Below, one piece after another: positions 37,246 to 44,928 of a DNA stretch of 64,000 nt. Below the pieces are notes generated by a model. The model was not told the DNA's origin, ran no database searches, and saw nothing but the letters and a program-made list of their open reading frames with translations. Positions within the stretch are counted from its first letter, which is position 1. Each line of letters opens with the position of its first letter. The DNA comes from UBA5109 sp963975155 (GTDB lineage Bacteria; Pseudomonadota; Gammaproteobacteria; Pseudomonadales; Pseudohongiellaceae): contig CAXBFG010000002.1 of the NCBI GenBank assembly GCA_963975155.1, forward strand, positions 310,001 through 374,000, given 5' to 3'. The position numbers were made by a program, and so were the translations under genes.

Positions 37246-38235
37246 CTAGGCTGTAAGGCGTCTGGTCAGGCTTTGAACAGCCTTGACGCTGGCGGGGTTT
37301 TCCTGAAACTCATGTTTGAGTTTGCCGACAGTAGTGGAAACGGTGCCATATCGCTTCAGACCAAATCGATTGGCAATGGTCTGTAAGGTTACAGCGGAAA
37401 GTTCCTGGCAAAGGTGCATCGCTACCCAGCGTGGCACATTCCTGGAACCGGGCCCACGAGCTGCCCGATAAATACTCTTTTCGTCCACCTTATAGAATCT
37501 GGCGACTTCCTTCACGACCTGCTGCATCGATGGCCGCGAACGCACCGGTTTTACCTTGCTCTTGCCATGCAGCTTAAGTGCGGCGATTTTACTTTGAGCA
37601 CTTTTTTTGAATTTCTCATCACCAAGTACCGAATGCAGATTCTTGCGGGCATAAAAATGCTTTATGTCCGCATCAGAGCCTTCTGCAACATAGGCAAGAT
37701 ACTTAGCATAGGGTCTAGCAGCTTTATCCTTTGTCAGGGAAGCAAACATCGTCAGCACCTCATCGCGCACCAGCCAGTCAGGTGCTTTTTGTTTATTCCC
37801 GTAGGCTGCAAGACTCGACCATGAATAACTGACTGCCGGTGCCAGGTCTCTTTTGGTTCGTACAGGCAAATTATGGATGTAGCGGGAAACTTCCAGTAGA
37901 TAGGGCTTGGACTGAAGCAGGACAGCCTTGAAGCGCGAATGAAAAATAGAACCCTGATAGTTTTTTTGTGCCTGATAGAACTGTGTATAGATCCCATCTA
38001 GCTGTCGCATAAAACGACTCAGGTTTGCTTCCGGTGTTTTTATCAAAAGATGATATTCATTTTTTAACAGGCAATAGGCATGCACTTCGACATGAAAGCG
38101 CAAGCAGGCTTCCCCCAATTCTGCCAGGAAGCCCTCAAAATATTTACTGCCGGGGAAGAGTGTCGTGCCTAGTTCGCCTTTATTGCAAACGTGATAGTAG
38201 GCATTTGGGTATTCTATGCGTAATGGTCTGGCCAT
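37246..38235 (-). CDS. REP-associated tyrosine transposase-like protein (RAYT) with altered HUH motif
   Basis: A 329-residue protein of the Y1/IS200-like superfamily with the RAYT extension. The start MARPLRIEYPNAYYHVCNKG is the canonical RAYT beginning and the catalytic tyrosine is Tyr119 in SRYIHNLPV. The metal-binding HUH motif, normally NHVH or NHYH, reads NEYH at 59-62, with Glu60 replacing the first histidine. The C-terminus (about 235-315) is a DnaA-domain-IV-like DNA-binding region. RAYTs are domesticated, single-copy transposases that move or maintain REP palindromes. Large palindromic repeats lie just upstream and at 41.2 kb, as expected for a resident RAYT. Loss of one metal ligand may reduce activity or use Glu as ligand. 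Confidence 0.82.
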   Translation of the reverse strand: MARPLRIEYPNAYYHVCNKGELGTTLFPGSKYFEGFLAELGEACLRFHVEVHAYCLLKNEYHLLIKTPEANLSRFMRQLDGIYTQFYQAQKNYQGSIFHSRFKAVLLQSKPYLLEVSRYIHNLPVRTKRDLAPAVSYSWSSLAAYGNKQKAPDWLVRDEVLTMFASLTKDKAARPYAKYLAYVAEGSDADIKHFYARKNLHSVLGDEKFKKSAQSKIAALKLHGKSKVKPVRSRPSMQQVVKEVARFYKVDEKSIYRAARGPGSRNVPRWVAMHLCQELSAVTLQTIANRFGLKRYGTVSTTVGKLKHEFQENPASVKAVQSLTRRLTA

Positions 38236-38496
38236 GATCTGATTCCTTGTGCCTTTAACTTTCCACAGATTCTGCTGCTGGGCTGTTAAGGCAAACTATC
38301 GTTCACTTTCTGCCATGTAACATGTTGGATGCTTGATACTTTGGTTCTTCTGGTACCTTTTTTTTGCGCTGCTTGTACTTTATAACAATAAAGGGCTTTG
38401 GTGAACCAGACTTTTAGAATAAACAATTTTTAACCAAGAATGAACTACTATAATTATTTCGTAGGCTGCAGTTTAAAAATTCTTCCGTTTAAGTTC

Positions 38497-38599
38497 AGCC
38501 TTGCCGGCAAGCTGGTCTTGTGGCGACACGCCAAAATGCGTACATCCCTGTACAGGCTCGGCTGACGACGTCCTGTCGTCAGACGGTCGCCGACAGCCA
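38497..38599. repeat. Cluster of short hairpins upstream of the RAYT gene
   Basis: Five inverted repeats stand side by side in about 100 bases: 38497-38514 around the perfect palindrome CTTGCCGGCAAG, 38521-38533 (TGGCG, three bases, CGCCA), 38540-38553 (GTACA, four bases, TGTAC), 38562-38582 (CTGACGAC, five bases, GTCGTCAG) and a small GTCG-C-CGAC after 38585. Such side-by-side palindromes are typical of REP clusters that accompany RAYT genes. The stretch is non-coding and belongs to the 677-base gap between the RAYT gene and cmoB, whose left part 38236-38496 is AT-rich without other signals. Confidence 0.55.
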
Positions 38600-38888
38600 G
38601 GCTTGCCATCACGCCTGTGCGTTTTACATTCTTGAAAATTACAGATAGCTAGGCAGGCCGCCCTTCCTGTCATGTGAACCCATTGAGATGTCTTTTTCCT
38701 GAGTATTTTTCCGATTAAGCGCGAGGACTGTCTGAGGAGCAAAGCGACGAGTTCCGCAGCGCCGGAAAAATAAGAAGGAAAGATCGAAGGGTGAGCCAGA
38801 CAGAAGCGGCGGCATATTAAACAAGAGCGGCTTTCTTAGCAGCTTGTCATTTCCAACACCGTTAAACGCACAGGCGTGATGACAAGCC
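38600..38888. repeat. 289-base nested palindromic element (MITE/REP-like) with 25-base terminal inverted repeats
   Basis: The left end 38600-38624 and the right end 38864-38888 are inverted copies with one mismatch in 25 bases, and the match continues more weakly for about 26 bases further inward (16 of 26). Inside, TATTTTTCCG near 38704-38713 pairs with CGGAAAAATA near 38763-38772. Between them lies a 43-base core, 38721-38763, that recurs with 40 of 43 identities, in the opposite orientation, at 41212-41254. The element has no gene and appears to be a non-autonomous repeat mobilised by, or maintained with, the neighbouring RAYT. Confidence 0.7.
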
Positions 38889-38912
38889 CTTAAAGCTTAC
38901 TTAGGCTCATAC

Positions 38913-39902
38913 TTACTTTTCAGCAAGATAAATTGCCCGCTTGGGTGCCGGGTAGCCTTCTATCGTCAGAGCCGGGTTTTCCTTATCGAGTGCTTCGGGC
39001 AATGACTCAAAGTTCATCCATGGCGTGCTTCTTTGTTCTTCTATACTGGTAAAGCCCACATCCACCAGCCTGACATTTTTGTAACCAGCCTTTATAAGCC
39101 AGCTTTCCAGGGTGGCGCAGCTTGGTAAAAACCAGACATTTGGCATTCTGGCATAGCGTTCCTGTGGCAACAGGGTCTGGCCTTCTTCACCATCTATTAC
39201 CAGGGTTTCCAGTATCAGTTCCCCACCGGGTCGCAGACAGTCCTTGAGGGCATAGAGATGGTCGATGGGTGAGCGGCGATGATAGAGCACGCCCATGGAG
39301 AAAACCGTATCAAAGGCCTGCAGTTTTTCAGGCAGGTCTTCCAGGGCTAATGGCAAAACGTGAACCGGCGCTTGTCTTAAAAAGTGCCGCATAGCCCAGT
39401 ACTGCATGTTGAACAACAGATGCGGGTCTATACCAATAACCAGTTGGGCGCCTGCTCCTGCCATGCGCCAGCAGTGATAACCGTTACCACAACCGACATC
39501 CAGCACTTTTCTGTTCTCTAATGGCGCAATATGTTTTACCAGACGGTCCCATTTCCAGTCGGAACGCCATTCCGTGTCCAGTTCCAGGCCGAACAGGGAG
39601 AAGGGCCCCTTGCGCCAGGGCTGCAAGCTCAGCAAGAGCTGTTTTAATTCGGCTCTTTCTGCTTCACTGCACTGGGCGGCATCGCCGATAGTAACGCTGT
39701 TCTGTAAATCAATTTCCTGCGGAACCAGATTTGGCAAAGCATCCAGAGCCTGTTTCCAGCCAGGGAAATCTCCGTGCCTGATCTGCGCCAGAAAATTGTC
39801 AGGTACGGCTTCAATCAGTCTGGCAAATTGTGTGTTATGTAGGCTTGATTTCAGTTCGGTAAAATCGAAGGGCTGCTGGCTGGAACCGGAAGGATCGGAC
39901 AT
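38913..39902 (-). CDS. cmoB: tRNA U34 carboxymethyltransferase CmoB
   Basis: CmoB uses carboxy-SAM from CmoA to turn 5-hydroxyuridine-34 of certain tRNAs into 5-oxyacetyl-uridine, widening wobble decoding. The 329-residue protein (E. coli 323) shows the conserved LQPWRKGPFSLFGLELDTEW-type central block, the methyltransferase motif VLDVGCGNGYHCWRM, GIDPHLLFNMQYWA and FSMGVLYHRRSPIDHL. I chose the ATG at 39902, which lies just past the cmoA stop, over an upstream in-frame start that would add 18 residues unlike the family. Confidence 0.94.
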   Translation of the reverse strand: MSDPSGSSQQPFDFTELKSSLHNTQFARLIEAVPDNFLAQIRHGDFPGWKQALDALPNLVPQEIDLQNSVTIGDAAQCSEAERAELKQLLLSLQPWRKGPFSLFGLELDTEWRSDWKWDRLVKHIAPLENRKVLDVGCGNGYHCWRMAGAGAQLVIGIDPHLLFNMQYWAMRHFLRQAPVHVLPLALEDLPEKLQAFDTVFSMGVLYHRRSPIDHLYALKDCLRPGGELILETLVIDGEEGQTLLPQERYARMPNVWFLPSCATLESWLIKAGYKNVRLVDVGFTSIEEQRSTPWMNFESLPEALDKENPALTIEGYPAPKRAIYLAEK

Positions 39903-39903
39903 C

Positions 39904-40635
39904 TTATTTAACGGCAAACATGGATGCAAAATTAAAGCACTGAAACCAGAGTTCAAAGCGGGTGAAGCCTGTACTTTCTATTCTGCTTTTATGCTGTTCG
40001 AGTGTTTCGGGAATCATGACTTTTTCTATGGCGGAACGCTTGCGACTTATTTCCAGCGCGGAGTAACCATTTGCCTGTTTAAACTGGTGGTGCAGTTCAA
40101 TAAACAGCGCATTTTTTTCTGGTTCGGTAAAAATAATTTTTTCAGAAATAATTAAAATACCACCCGGCACCAGGGCATCATAAATTTTCCTGATCAAAGC
40201 ATCTCTATGTTCAGGTGCTATAAATTGCAGAGTGAAATTAAGCACGACAACTGATGCATTGCTAAGCTCTGAGTCCAAAACATTTTCACAACGCAGTTCA
40301 ACAGGAAGCAGATTCTCGCCAGCGTTTTGCTGCAAGGATGCGCGACACTGATCCAGCATCGCCTGCGAATTATCCACCGCAATCAAAGTGCTGTTCTTGA
40401 GTTTTAATTGCTGCAACAGGAAAGTTACCGCCCCCAGTGAACAACCCAGATCATAAAGCTGCGTGTCATTGCGGGCATAGCGTTCGGCCAGAATGCTGAT
40501 CATACGAACAATCAAGGCATAACCCGGCACGGAACGGTTGATCATGTCAGAAAATACTGCAGCGACTTTGTCGTCAAAGACAAAGTCTGCCAAAGCCTCA
40601 TCGTACAGATAAATATTGTCTTTGTTGCTGCTCAT
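39904..40635 (-). CDS. cmoA: Carboxy-S-adenosyl-L-methionine synthase CmoA
   Basis: CmoA converts SAM and prephenate to carboxy-SAM, the donor for CmoB. The 243-residue Rossmann methyltransferase-fold protein begins with DFVFDDKVAAVFSDMINRSVPGY, the family signature, followed by YDLGCSLGA in the SAM-binding position, VVLNFTLQFI and a C-terminal RFELWFQCFNFASM. It is one base from cmoB and ten bases from the upstream HIT gene, so the three are likely one transcript. Confidence 0.94.
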   Translation of the reverse strand: MSSNKDNIYLYDEALADFVFDDKVAAVFSDMINRSVPGYALIVRMISILAERYARNDTQLYDLGCSLGAVTFLLQQLKLKNSTLIAVDNSQAMLDQCRASLQQNAGENLLPVELRCENVLDSELSNASVVVLNFTLQFIAPEHRDALIRKIYDALVPGGILIISEKIIFTEPEKNALFIELHHQFKQANGYSALEISRKRSAIEKVMIPETLEQHKSRIESTGFTRFELWFQCFNFASMFAVK

Positions 40636-40645
40636 TGAATCCGGC

Positions 40646-41065
40646 TCAGAACTCGGCTTCGCTGTAGCCGCGTGCCTGTAAGGCCTTTCTGATGGTCGCT
40701 GCCGTGGCTGCCAATCTTTCCGGCATGACTTCCTGGGCCAGACTAAAATTCAGATCGCCCATATTATCGATGGGAATTAAATGTATATGGGTATGGGGAA
40801 CTTCCAGGCCGATAATGGAAACGCCTATGCGCTTGCAGGGAATAACCGCTTTGATGGCCTTGGCGATTTTTTGCGATACCAGCATGATGTGTGCAGCCGT
40901 TTGTGCCGGTACATCATCCCAGTGATTCACTTCCAGTTTGGGGATGACCATAAGATGACCTTCGCGAATCGGCTGAATGGTCATAATCGAAAAACACTGC
41001 TCGTCTTCCCAGACAAAATGGCCGGGAATTTCTTTGTTAAGTATTTTGGTAAAGATGCTTGCCAT
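40646..41065 (-). CDS. HIT family nucleotide-binding protein
   Basis: A 139-residue histidine-triad protein, a family of nucleoside phosphoramidases and Hint-like hydrolases. The triad is HTHIH at residues 91-95 (VPHTHIHLIP), with EDEQCFSIMTIQPIREGH upstream. A GAGG ribosome-binding sequence lies just before the ATG at 41065. It heads the cmoA-cmoB transcript, a frequent but functionally unexplained neighbour. The physiological substrate is unknown. Confidence 0.88.
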   Translation of the reverse strand: MASIFTKILNKEIPGHFVWEDEQCFSIMTIQPIREGHLMVIPKLEVNHWDDVPAQTAAHIMLVSQKIAKAIKAVIPCKRIGVSIIGLEVPHTHIHLIPIDNMGDLNFSLAQEVMPERLAATAATIRKALQARGYSEAEF

Positions 41066-41159
41066 TGCCTCACCTTGCCCTCTGTTTTATGGGGCAGAAA
41101 CTATACCACAGGCTAATAGCCGGGAATAAACTGAATAAAGGCTGGATTTTTATTGATTG

Positions 41160-41323
41160 ATTCCCGCTAAATAATACCCGGAGCCCTTCAACCTTTACTT
41201 CACTTAAGTTCGGCGCTGCGGAACTCGTCGCGCTGCTCCTCAAACAGTCCTCGCTTGAACCCGAACTTAAGCAAAGTAAAAAAGCGTTTCAACGGGCTCT
41301 CTTGGTATTATTTACACGGGAAT
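41160..41323. repeat. 164-base nested palindromic element sharing a core with the 38.6-kb element
   Basis: The ends form a long inverted repeat in four segments: ATTCCCG with CGGGAAT, TAAATAATACC (41168-41178) with GGTATTATTTA (41304-41314), GAGCCC with GGGCTC, and CTTAAGTTCGG with CCGAACTTAAG. The centre, 41212-41254, is the reverse complement of the core at 38721-38763 with three differences. It fills the gap between the HIT gene and the Lrp-type gene and would fold into a strong hairpin in RNA, so it could act as a terminator for the Lrp gene. Non-coding. Confidence 0.72.
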
Positions 41324-41348
41324 TTGTTCGACATTTTTTATATGAAAA

Positions 41349-41822
41349 CTAGGCAATATTCTCGATCGGCAATTTAGTTGTACTGATAACCTGGCGCAGT
41401 ACAAAGCTGGAATGCACATCCGTCACGCCCGGAATCTTGGTAATTTTGTTCAGCAGGAAATCCTGATACACCTCCATATCCTGCACCACCACCTTCAATA
41501 AAAAATCCGCCGACTGCCCGGCAATCAATAGGCATTCCAGCACCTCGGGATAACTGCGGATGGTAGTTTCAAAATGCTCGAAACGATCAGGCGTATGTTT
41601 ATCCATATTGATCTGAATCAGCGCGGTCAGTTTCAGGCCCAGCTTCGATGCATTTAACAAGGCGGTATAACCCTCGATAATGCCTTCCTCCTCCAGCTGT
41701 TTGACCCGGCGCAGGCAAGGCGAAGGTGACAGGCCTATCTTGTCTGCCAGCTCAAGATTACTGATGCGGCCGTTCAGCTGAATTTCCGCCAGTATGCGTT
41801 TATCGGTACGATCCAGTTGCAT
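41349..41822 (-). CDS. Lrp/AsnC family transcriptional regulator
   Basis: A 157-residue regulator with an N-terminal helix-turn-helix (LDRTDKRILAEIQLNGRISN, then LADKIGLSPSPCLRRVKQLEEEGII at about 24-48) and a C-terminal RAM domain that binds an amino acid effector (GQSADFLLKVVVQDMEVYQDFL). The end is VISTTKLPI, as in many Lrp paralogues. It is divergent from leuA, so leuA is the most obvious target, with leucine or another amino acid as effector. That target is inferred from position. The gene could be Lrp itself, as the end FVLRQVISTTKLP resembles it. Confidence 0.9.
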   Translation of the reverse strand: MQLDRTDKRILAEIQLNGRISNLELADKIGLSPSPCLRRVKQLEEEGIIEGYTALLNASKLGLKLTALIQINMDKHTPDRFEHFETTIRSYPEVLECLLIAGQSADFLLKVVVQDMEVYQDFLLNKITKIPGVTDVHSSFVLRQVISTTKLPIENIA

Positions 41823-41871
41823 TCGCCCTCCCGTACTGCTGATTTATTTCGATACTGCGTCATGTACTTTC

Positions 41872-41898
41872 TTAGCGAACTAAGTCGTCGTTCGCTAA
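41872..41898. repeat. Perfect 9-base-stem hairpin
   Basis: TTAGCGAAC at 41872-41880 and GTTCGCTAA at 41890-41898 enclose a nine-base loop. A second possible pairing uses GTCGTC in the loop region with GACGAC near 41913. It lies just upstream of the Lrp-type gene in the 397-base divergent region to leuA, and could be an operator, a REP-like repeat or an mRNA leader structure of the regulator. No T-run follows on either strand, so a terminator is unlikely. Confidence 0.5.
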
Positions 41899-41990
41899 AC
41901 CGCTCCTCACCGACGACATTACTCCGCTTTCACGTCCGCAGGCCATTGTTCAGCCGCGCTATCTTCATTAGCTATTGATTTACTTCTATC

Positions 41991-42029
41991 TATATAAGCA
42001 CTCTATATAAGCACTCTATATAAGCACTC
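41991..42029. repeat. Three exact tandem copies of a 13-base unit in the Lrp-leuA intergenic region
   Basis: The unit TATATAAGCACTC occurs at 41991-42003, 42004-42016 and 42017-42029 without a mismatch. It lies about 190 bases upstream of the leuA start. A spacing of 13 bases is a little over one helical turn, so the sites face nearly the same side of the DNA. A similar CTATATAAGCA stretch occurs at about 43915, just after leuA. The next 100 bases to 42130 are extremely AT-rich. No leucine-rich leader peptide was found before leuA. The repeats may be a regulator site or simple slippage. Confidence 0.75.
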
Positions 42030-42219
42030 TGCGAAACAGCCTGGCTAAACTATTAATGCTGATTATATATTTTTATTGGCATATAAATACTTAATTTTTT
42101 ATATTTTTAGCTATATATACTATTTTATAGGCAAATATGCGCAATATTAGCAATAATTTTGCGGAAAAAAGCCTGTACAATGCCTGTCTTGAAACAAACA
42201 ACAGATATGGAGCAAGATC

Positions 42220-43893
42220 GTGAGTCGCTTTGACCCAGGCAAATATAAACCCTTTCAACCTGTTCAACTGCCAGACAGATCCTGGCCTGATCAGGTCATC
42301 AGCAAGGCACCTACCTGGTGCAGCGTTGATTTGAGAGATGGTAATCAGGCGCTGATCGAGCCCATGTCCGTTGCGCAAAAGAAAAAGATGTTTGCCATGC
42401 TGGTGGATATCGGCTTCAAGGAGATCGAAGTAGGCTTTCCTGCTGCTTCGCAGCCTGATTTTGATTTCGTGCGCTGGCTGATCGAAGAAGACAAGGTGCC
42501 CGATGATGTCACTATCCAGGTGCTGACACAGGCCCGCAGTGAACTGATACAGCGCAGCTTTGAAGCCCTGAAAGGCGCCAAAAAAGCCATTATGCATCTG
42601 TATAACTCCACTTCAGTGGTGCAGCGTGAAAAAGTCTTCAAGCTGGATAAACCCGGCATCGTCAAGATTGCCGTTGAAGGCGCCAAAGAAGTCTTGCGTT
42701 GTTCCAGGCTGGCTCCGGAAACAGACTGGCGCTTCCAGTATTCCCCCGAAAGCTTTACCGGTACCGAACTCGACTTTGCTGTCGAGGTCTGTGACGCGGT
42801 ATGCGATGTCTGGCAGGCCAGCCCGCAAAACAAGGTGATCCTGAATCTGCCTGCGACGGTTGAAATGGCCACCCCCAATGTTTATGCCGACCAGATTGAA
42901 TGGTTCTGTCGCCACGTCAAAAACCGCGATGCCGTTATTATCAGTCTGCACACGCATAATGACCGCGGCTGCGGTGTCGCCGCTTCGGAACTGGGCGTGA
43001 TGGCCGGTGCCGATCGCGTGGAAGGCACGGTGCTGGGTAACGGCGAACGCACCGGTAACCTCGATGTGGTGACCATGGGCATGAATATGTACAGCCAGGG
43101 CATCGACCCGGAACTGGACTTCAGCGATATGGACCGTATCTGTACGGTAGTAAAAGAATGTACCCAGATTGATGTACACCCGCGCCAGCCCTATGCCGGC
43201 AGCCTGGTGTTCACGGCCTTTTCCGGCAGTCATCAGGACGCCATCAACAAATGCCTTAACCTGTATAAGGAAGGCGAAACCTGGGAGATTGCCTATCTGC
43301 CAATCGATCCGCGTGATGTGGGCCGCACCTATCAGGATGTGATTCGCGTTAACAGCCAGTCTGGCAAGGGCGGCGTGGCCTATGTGCTGGACAACAAATA
43401 CGGCTACCAGCTGCCGCGCTGGTTACAGATCGAATTCAGCCGGGTCGTGCAAAAAGCCGCCGAAGCCAGTGGCCAGGAAATCTCGCCGCAGGAAATCTGG
43501 GACTTATTTGAGAAGACCTATCTGAAGCTGCCTTCCCCGCTTATCCTGAAGACCTTTTCCATCGAAAAGAACGGCGGCAAGGAGCGTGTATCCGGCAGCA
43601 TTGACCTGAACGGACAGGAGTTTCAGGTTCAGGGGCAGGGTTCCGGTATGCTGGCCGCATTCAGTGATGCCCTGCAAAACACACTGGACATCGAATTCCA
43701 GGTGCTGGAATATGGCGAACATGCGCTGAGCCAAAGCTCCACGGCCGAAGCCGTGACCTATATTCAGCTGAAACATGAGAACGCTCGCTATACGGGTATT
43801 GCCGTTAATGAGGATATTGTCACCTCTTCGGTGAATGCCCTGCTAAACGGTGTTGCGCAGATCATGCAGGCCAGAAAAAGGATGGCAGCCTGA
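42220..43893 (+). CDS. leuA: 2-isopropylmalate synthase, long (LeuA2-type) form
   Basis: LeuA condenses acetyl-CoA with 2-ketoisovalerate, the first committed step of leucine synthesis, and is feedback-inhibited by leucine. The 557-residue protein is the longer type that begins KPFQPVQLPDRSWPDQ, with the catalytic metal site WCSVDLRDGNQAL (Arg39, Asp40), the HTHND metal ligands in ISLHTHNDRGCG, and GNGERTGNLD. The C-terminal regulatory domain (about 440-557) includes GQGSGMLAAFSDAL. Start is GTG at 42220 with GGAGCAAG upstream. Higher GC content than the intergenic DNA around it. The divergent Lrp-type gene is a probable regulator. Confidence 0.96.
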   Translation: MSRFDPGKYKPFQPVQLPDRSWPDQVISKAPTWCSVDLRDGNQALIEPMSVAQKKKMFAMLVDIGFKEIEVGFPAASQPDFDFVRWLIEEDKVPDDVTIQVLTQARSELIQRSFEALKGAKKAIMHLYNSTSVVQREKVFKLDKPGIVKIAVEGAKEVLRCSRLAPETDWRFQYSPESFTGTELDFAVEVCDAVCDVWQASPQNKVILNLPATVEMATPNVYADQIEWFCRHVKNRDAVIISLHTHNDRGCGVAASELGVMAGADRVEGTVLGNGERTGNLDVVTMGMNMYSQGIDPELDFSDMDRICTVVKECTQIDVHPRQPYAGSLVFTAFSGSHQDAINKCLNLYKEGETWEIAYLPIDPRDVGRTYQDVIRVNSQSGKGGVAYVLDNKYGYQLPRWLQIEFSRVVQKAAEASGQEISPQEIWDLFEKTYLKLPSPLILKTFSIEKNGGKERVSGSIDLNGQEFQVQGQGSGMLAAFSDALQNTLDIEFQVLEYGEHALSQSSTAEAVTYIQLKHENARYTGIAVNEDIVTSSVNALLNGVAQIMQARKRMAA

Positions 43894-43941
43894 GGGAAGC
43901 CATCCCATAATTCCACTATATAAGCATAAAAAGCACATTAT

Positions 43942-44637
43942 TTGACTAAAATACCCACTTTCCCCTTTGAATTCGAAATTCTGCGCTCAAAGCGTAAGAC
44001 TTTGGCTATTATCATAAAAAGTGGGGAATTGGTGGTTAAATCACCTAAATATGTGTCCGATGTGGATATTTATGACTTTATTAGGCAAAAACAGAACTGG
44101 ATTGAAAAACACCTCACCGAACAGGAAGTCAAACTAACCCAAAGACTGGTTATTGCCGACGGACATGAGGTCATGTTTTTCGGCAAGCCACGCCGCATCG
44201 AAGTGATACTGGCCAAACGCCCGAAAGTGGACATCACCGACAGCCGTTTACTGATTTACAGCCGCAGCAGCGAGCCCGAAGAACTCGAAAAACACTTCTC
44301 ACGCTGGCTTAAACTCCAGGCCAGTGAATACATGACCACCCAGACCATTAAAACCGCCCGCGCACTGGGCGTGGAAGAACGCCTGAAGGACGTCGCGTTC
44401 CGGAAAACCAAAACCAAGTGGGGGCACTGCTGCACAGACGGCACCATTCAATATAACTGGCTCACCATGATGGCGCCCAAGCCGGTGATCGATTATCTGA
44501 TTGCCCATGAAAGCAGCCACCTGATTCATATGAACCATTCACAAAAATTCTGGAAGACAGTGGCCTCCGTCTGCCCGGACTATAAAGACCTGAAAGACTG
44601 GTTAAAAACCTACGGGCATCGTTTCTGGACTGAATAA
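43942..44637 (+). CDS. YgjP-like M48-type metalloprotease (DUF45)
   Basis: A 231-residue protein of the YgjP/DUF45 family of SprT-like minimal metalloproteases. The zinc motif is HESSH at residues 189-193 (LIAHESSHLIHMNHSQKFW), with TKWGHCCTDGTIQYNW upstream, both family hallmarks. E. coli YgjP interacts with ubiquitin-like systems in reports I recall only vaguely, and many homologues sit beside type I restriction genes, but no such gene follows here. The start is a TTG at 43942 with no clear ribosome-binding site; no better start fits the family N-terminus. It borders the cassette region. Confidence 0.82.
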   Translation: MTKIPTFPFEFEILRSKRKTLAIIIKSGELVVKSPKYVSDVDIYDFIRQKQNWIEKHLTEQEVKLTQRLVIADGHEVMFFGKPRRIEVILAKRPKVDITDSRLLIYSRSSEPEELEKHFSRWLKLQASEYMTTQTIKTARALGVEERLKDVAFRKTKTKWGHCCTDGTIQYNWLTMMAPKPVIDYLIAHESSHLIHMNHSQKFWKTVASVCPDYKDLKDWLKTYGHRFWTE

Positions 44638-44928
44638 ATAAACGTAAATTTGACATCGCGTTAAGTCATATCCTGAACTTATTCATAAATATCGCACGCT
44701 TTAAAAGCGGGCATGCACGGCTTGCATTATCCCCTGATTTTCTACTCTGATAATTCAACAGCTTAAAACCAGGGACTCTAAATACTGTGCTACACAGCCT
44801 GAGATACTGTGCACGCACTCTTTCCCGGTTTCATATTTATCATTCAATAATATTGTTTTGAAAATCAATAAGTAACACAATAGGTGAAATTGATAAAAAA
44901 CTAACCGAGCGTGCACACTATATAAATG
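44638..44928. other. 291-base non-coding stretch before the integron cassette, with a spaced inverted repeat
   Basis: The stretch is AT-rich and holds no reading frame. An 8-base inverted repeat GTGCACGC (44809-44816) and GCGTGCAC (44909-44916) encloses 92 bases that include GGTTTCAT-like and TGAAAT-like complements. ATACTGTGC occurs twice (about 44783 and 44804). The G at 44928, followed by TT, is the point where the cassette to the right begins. No integrase gene, attI consensus or upstream attC could be recognised. Confidence 0.45.

Noticed and set aside
42030..42219. leu leader peptide and attenuator before leuA
   Set aside because: No short frame with consecutive Leu codons or terminator/antiterminator pair could be seen.
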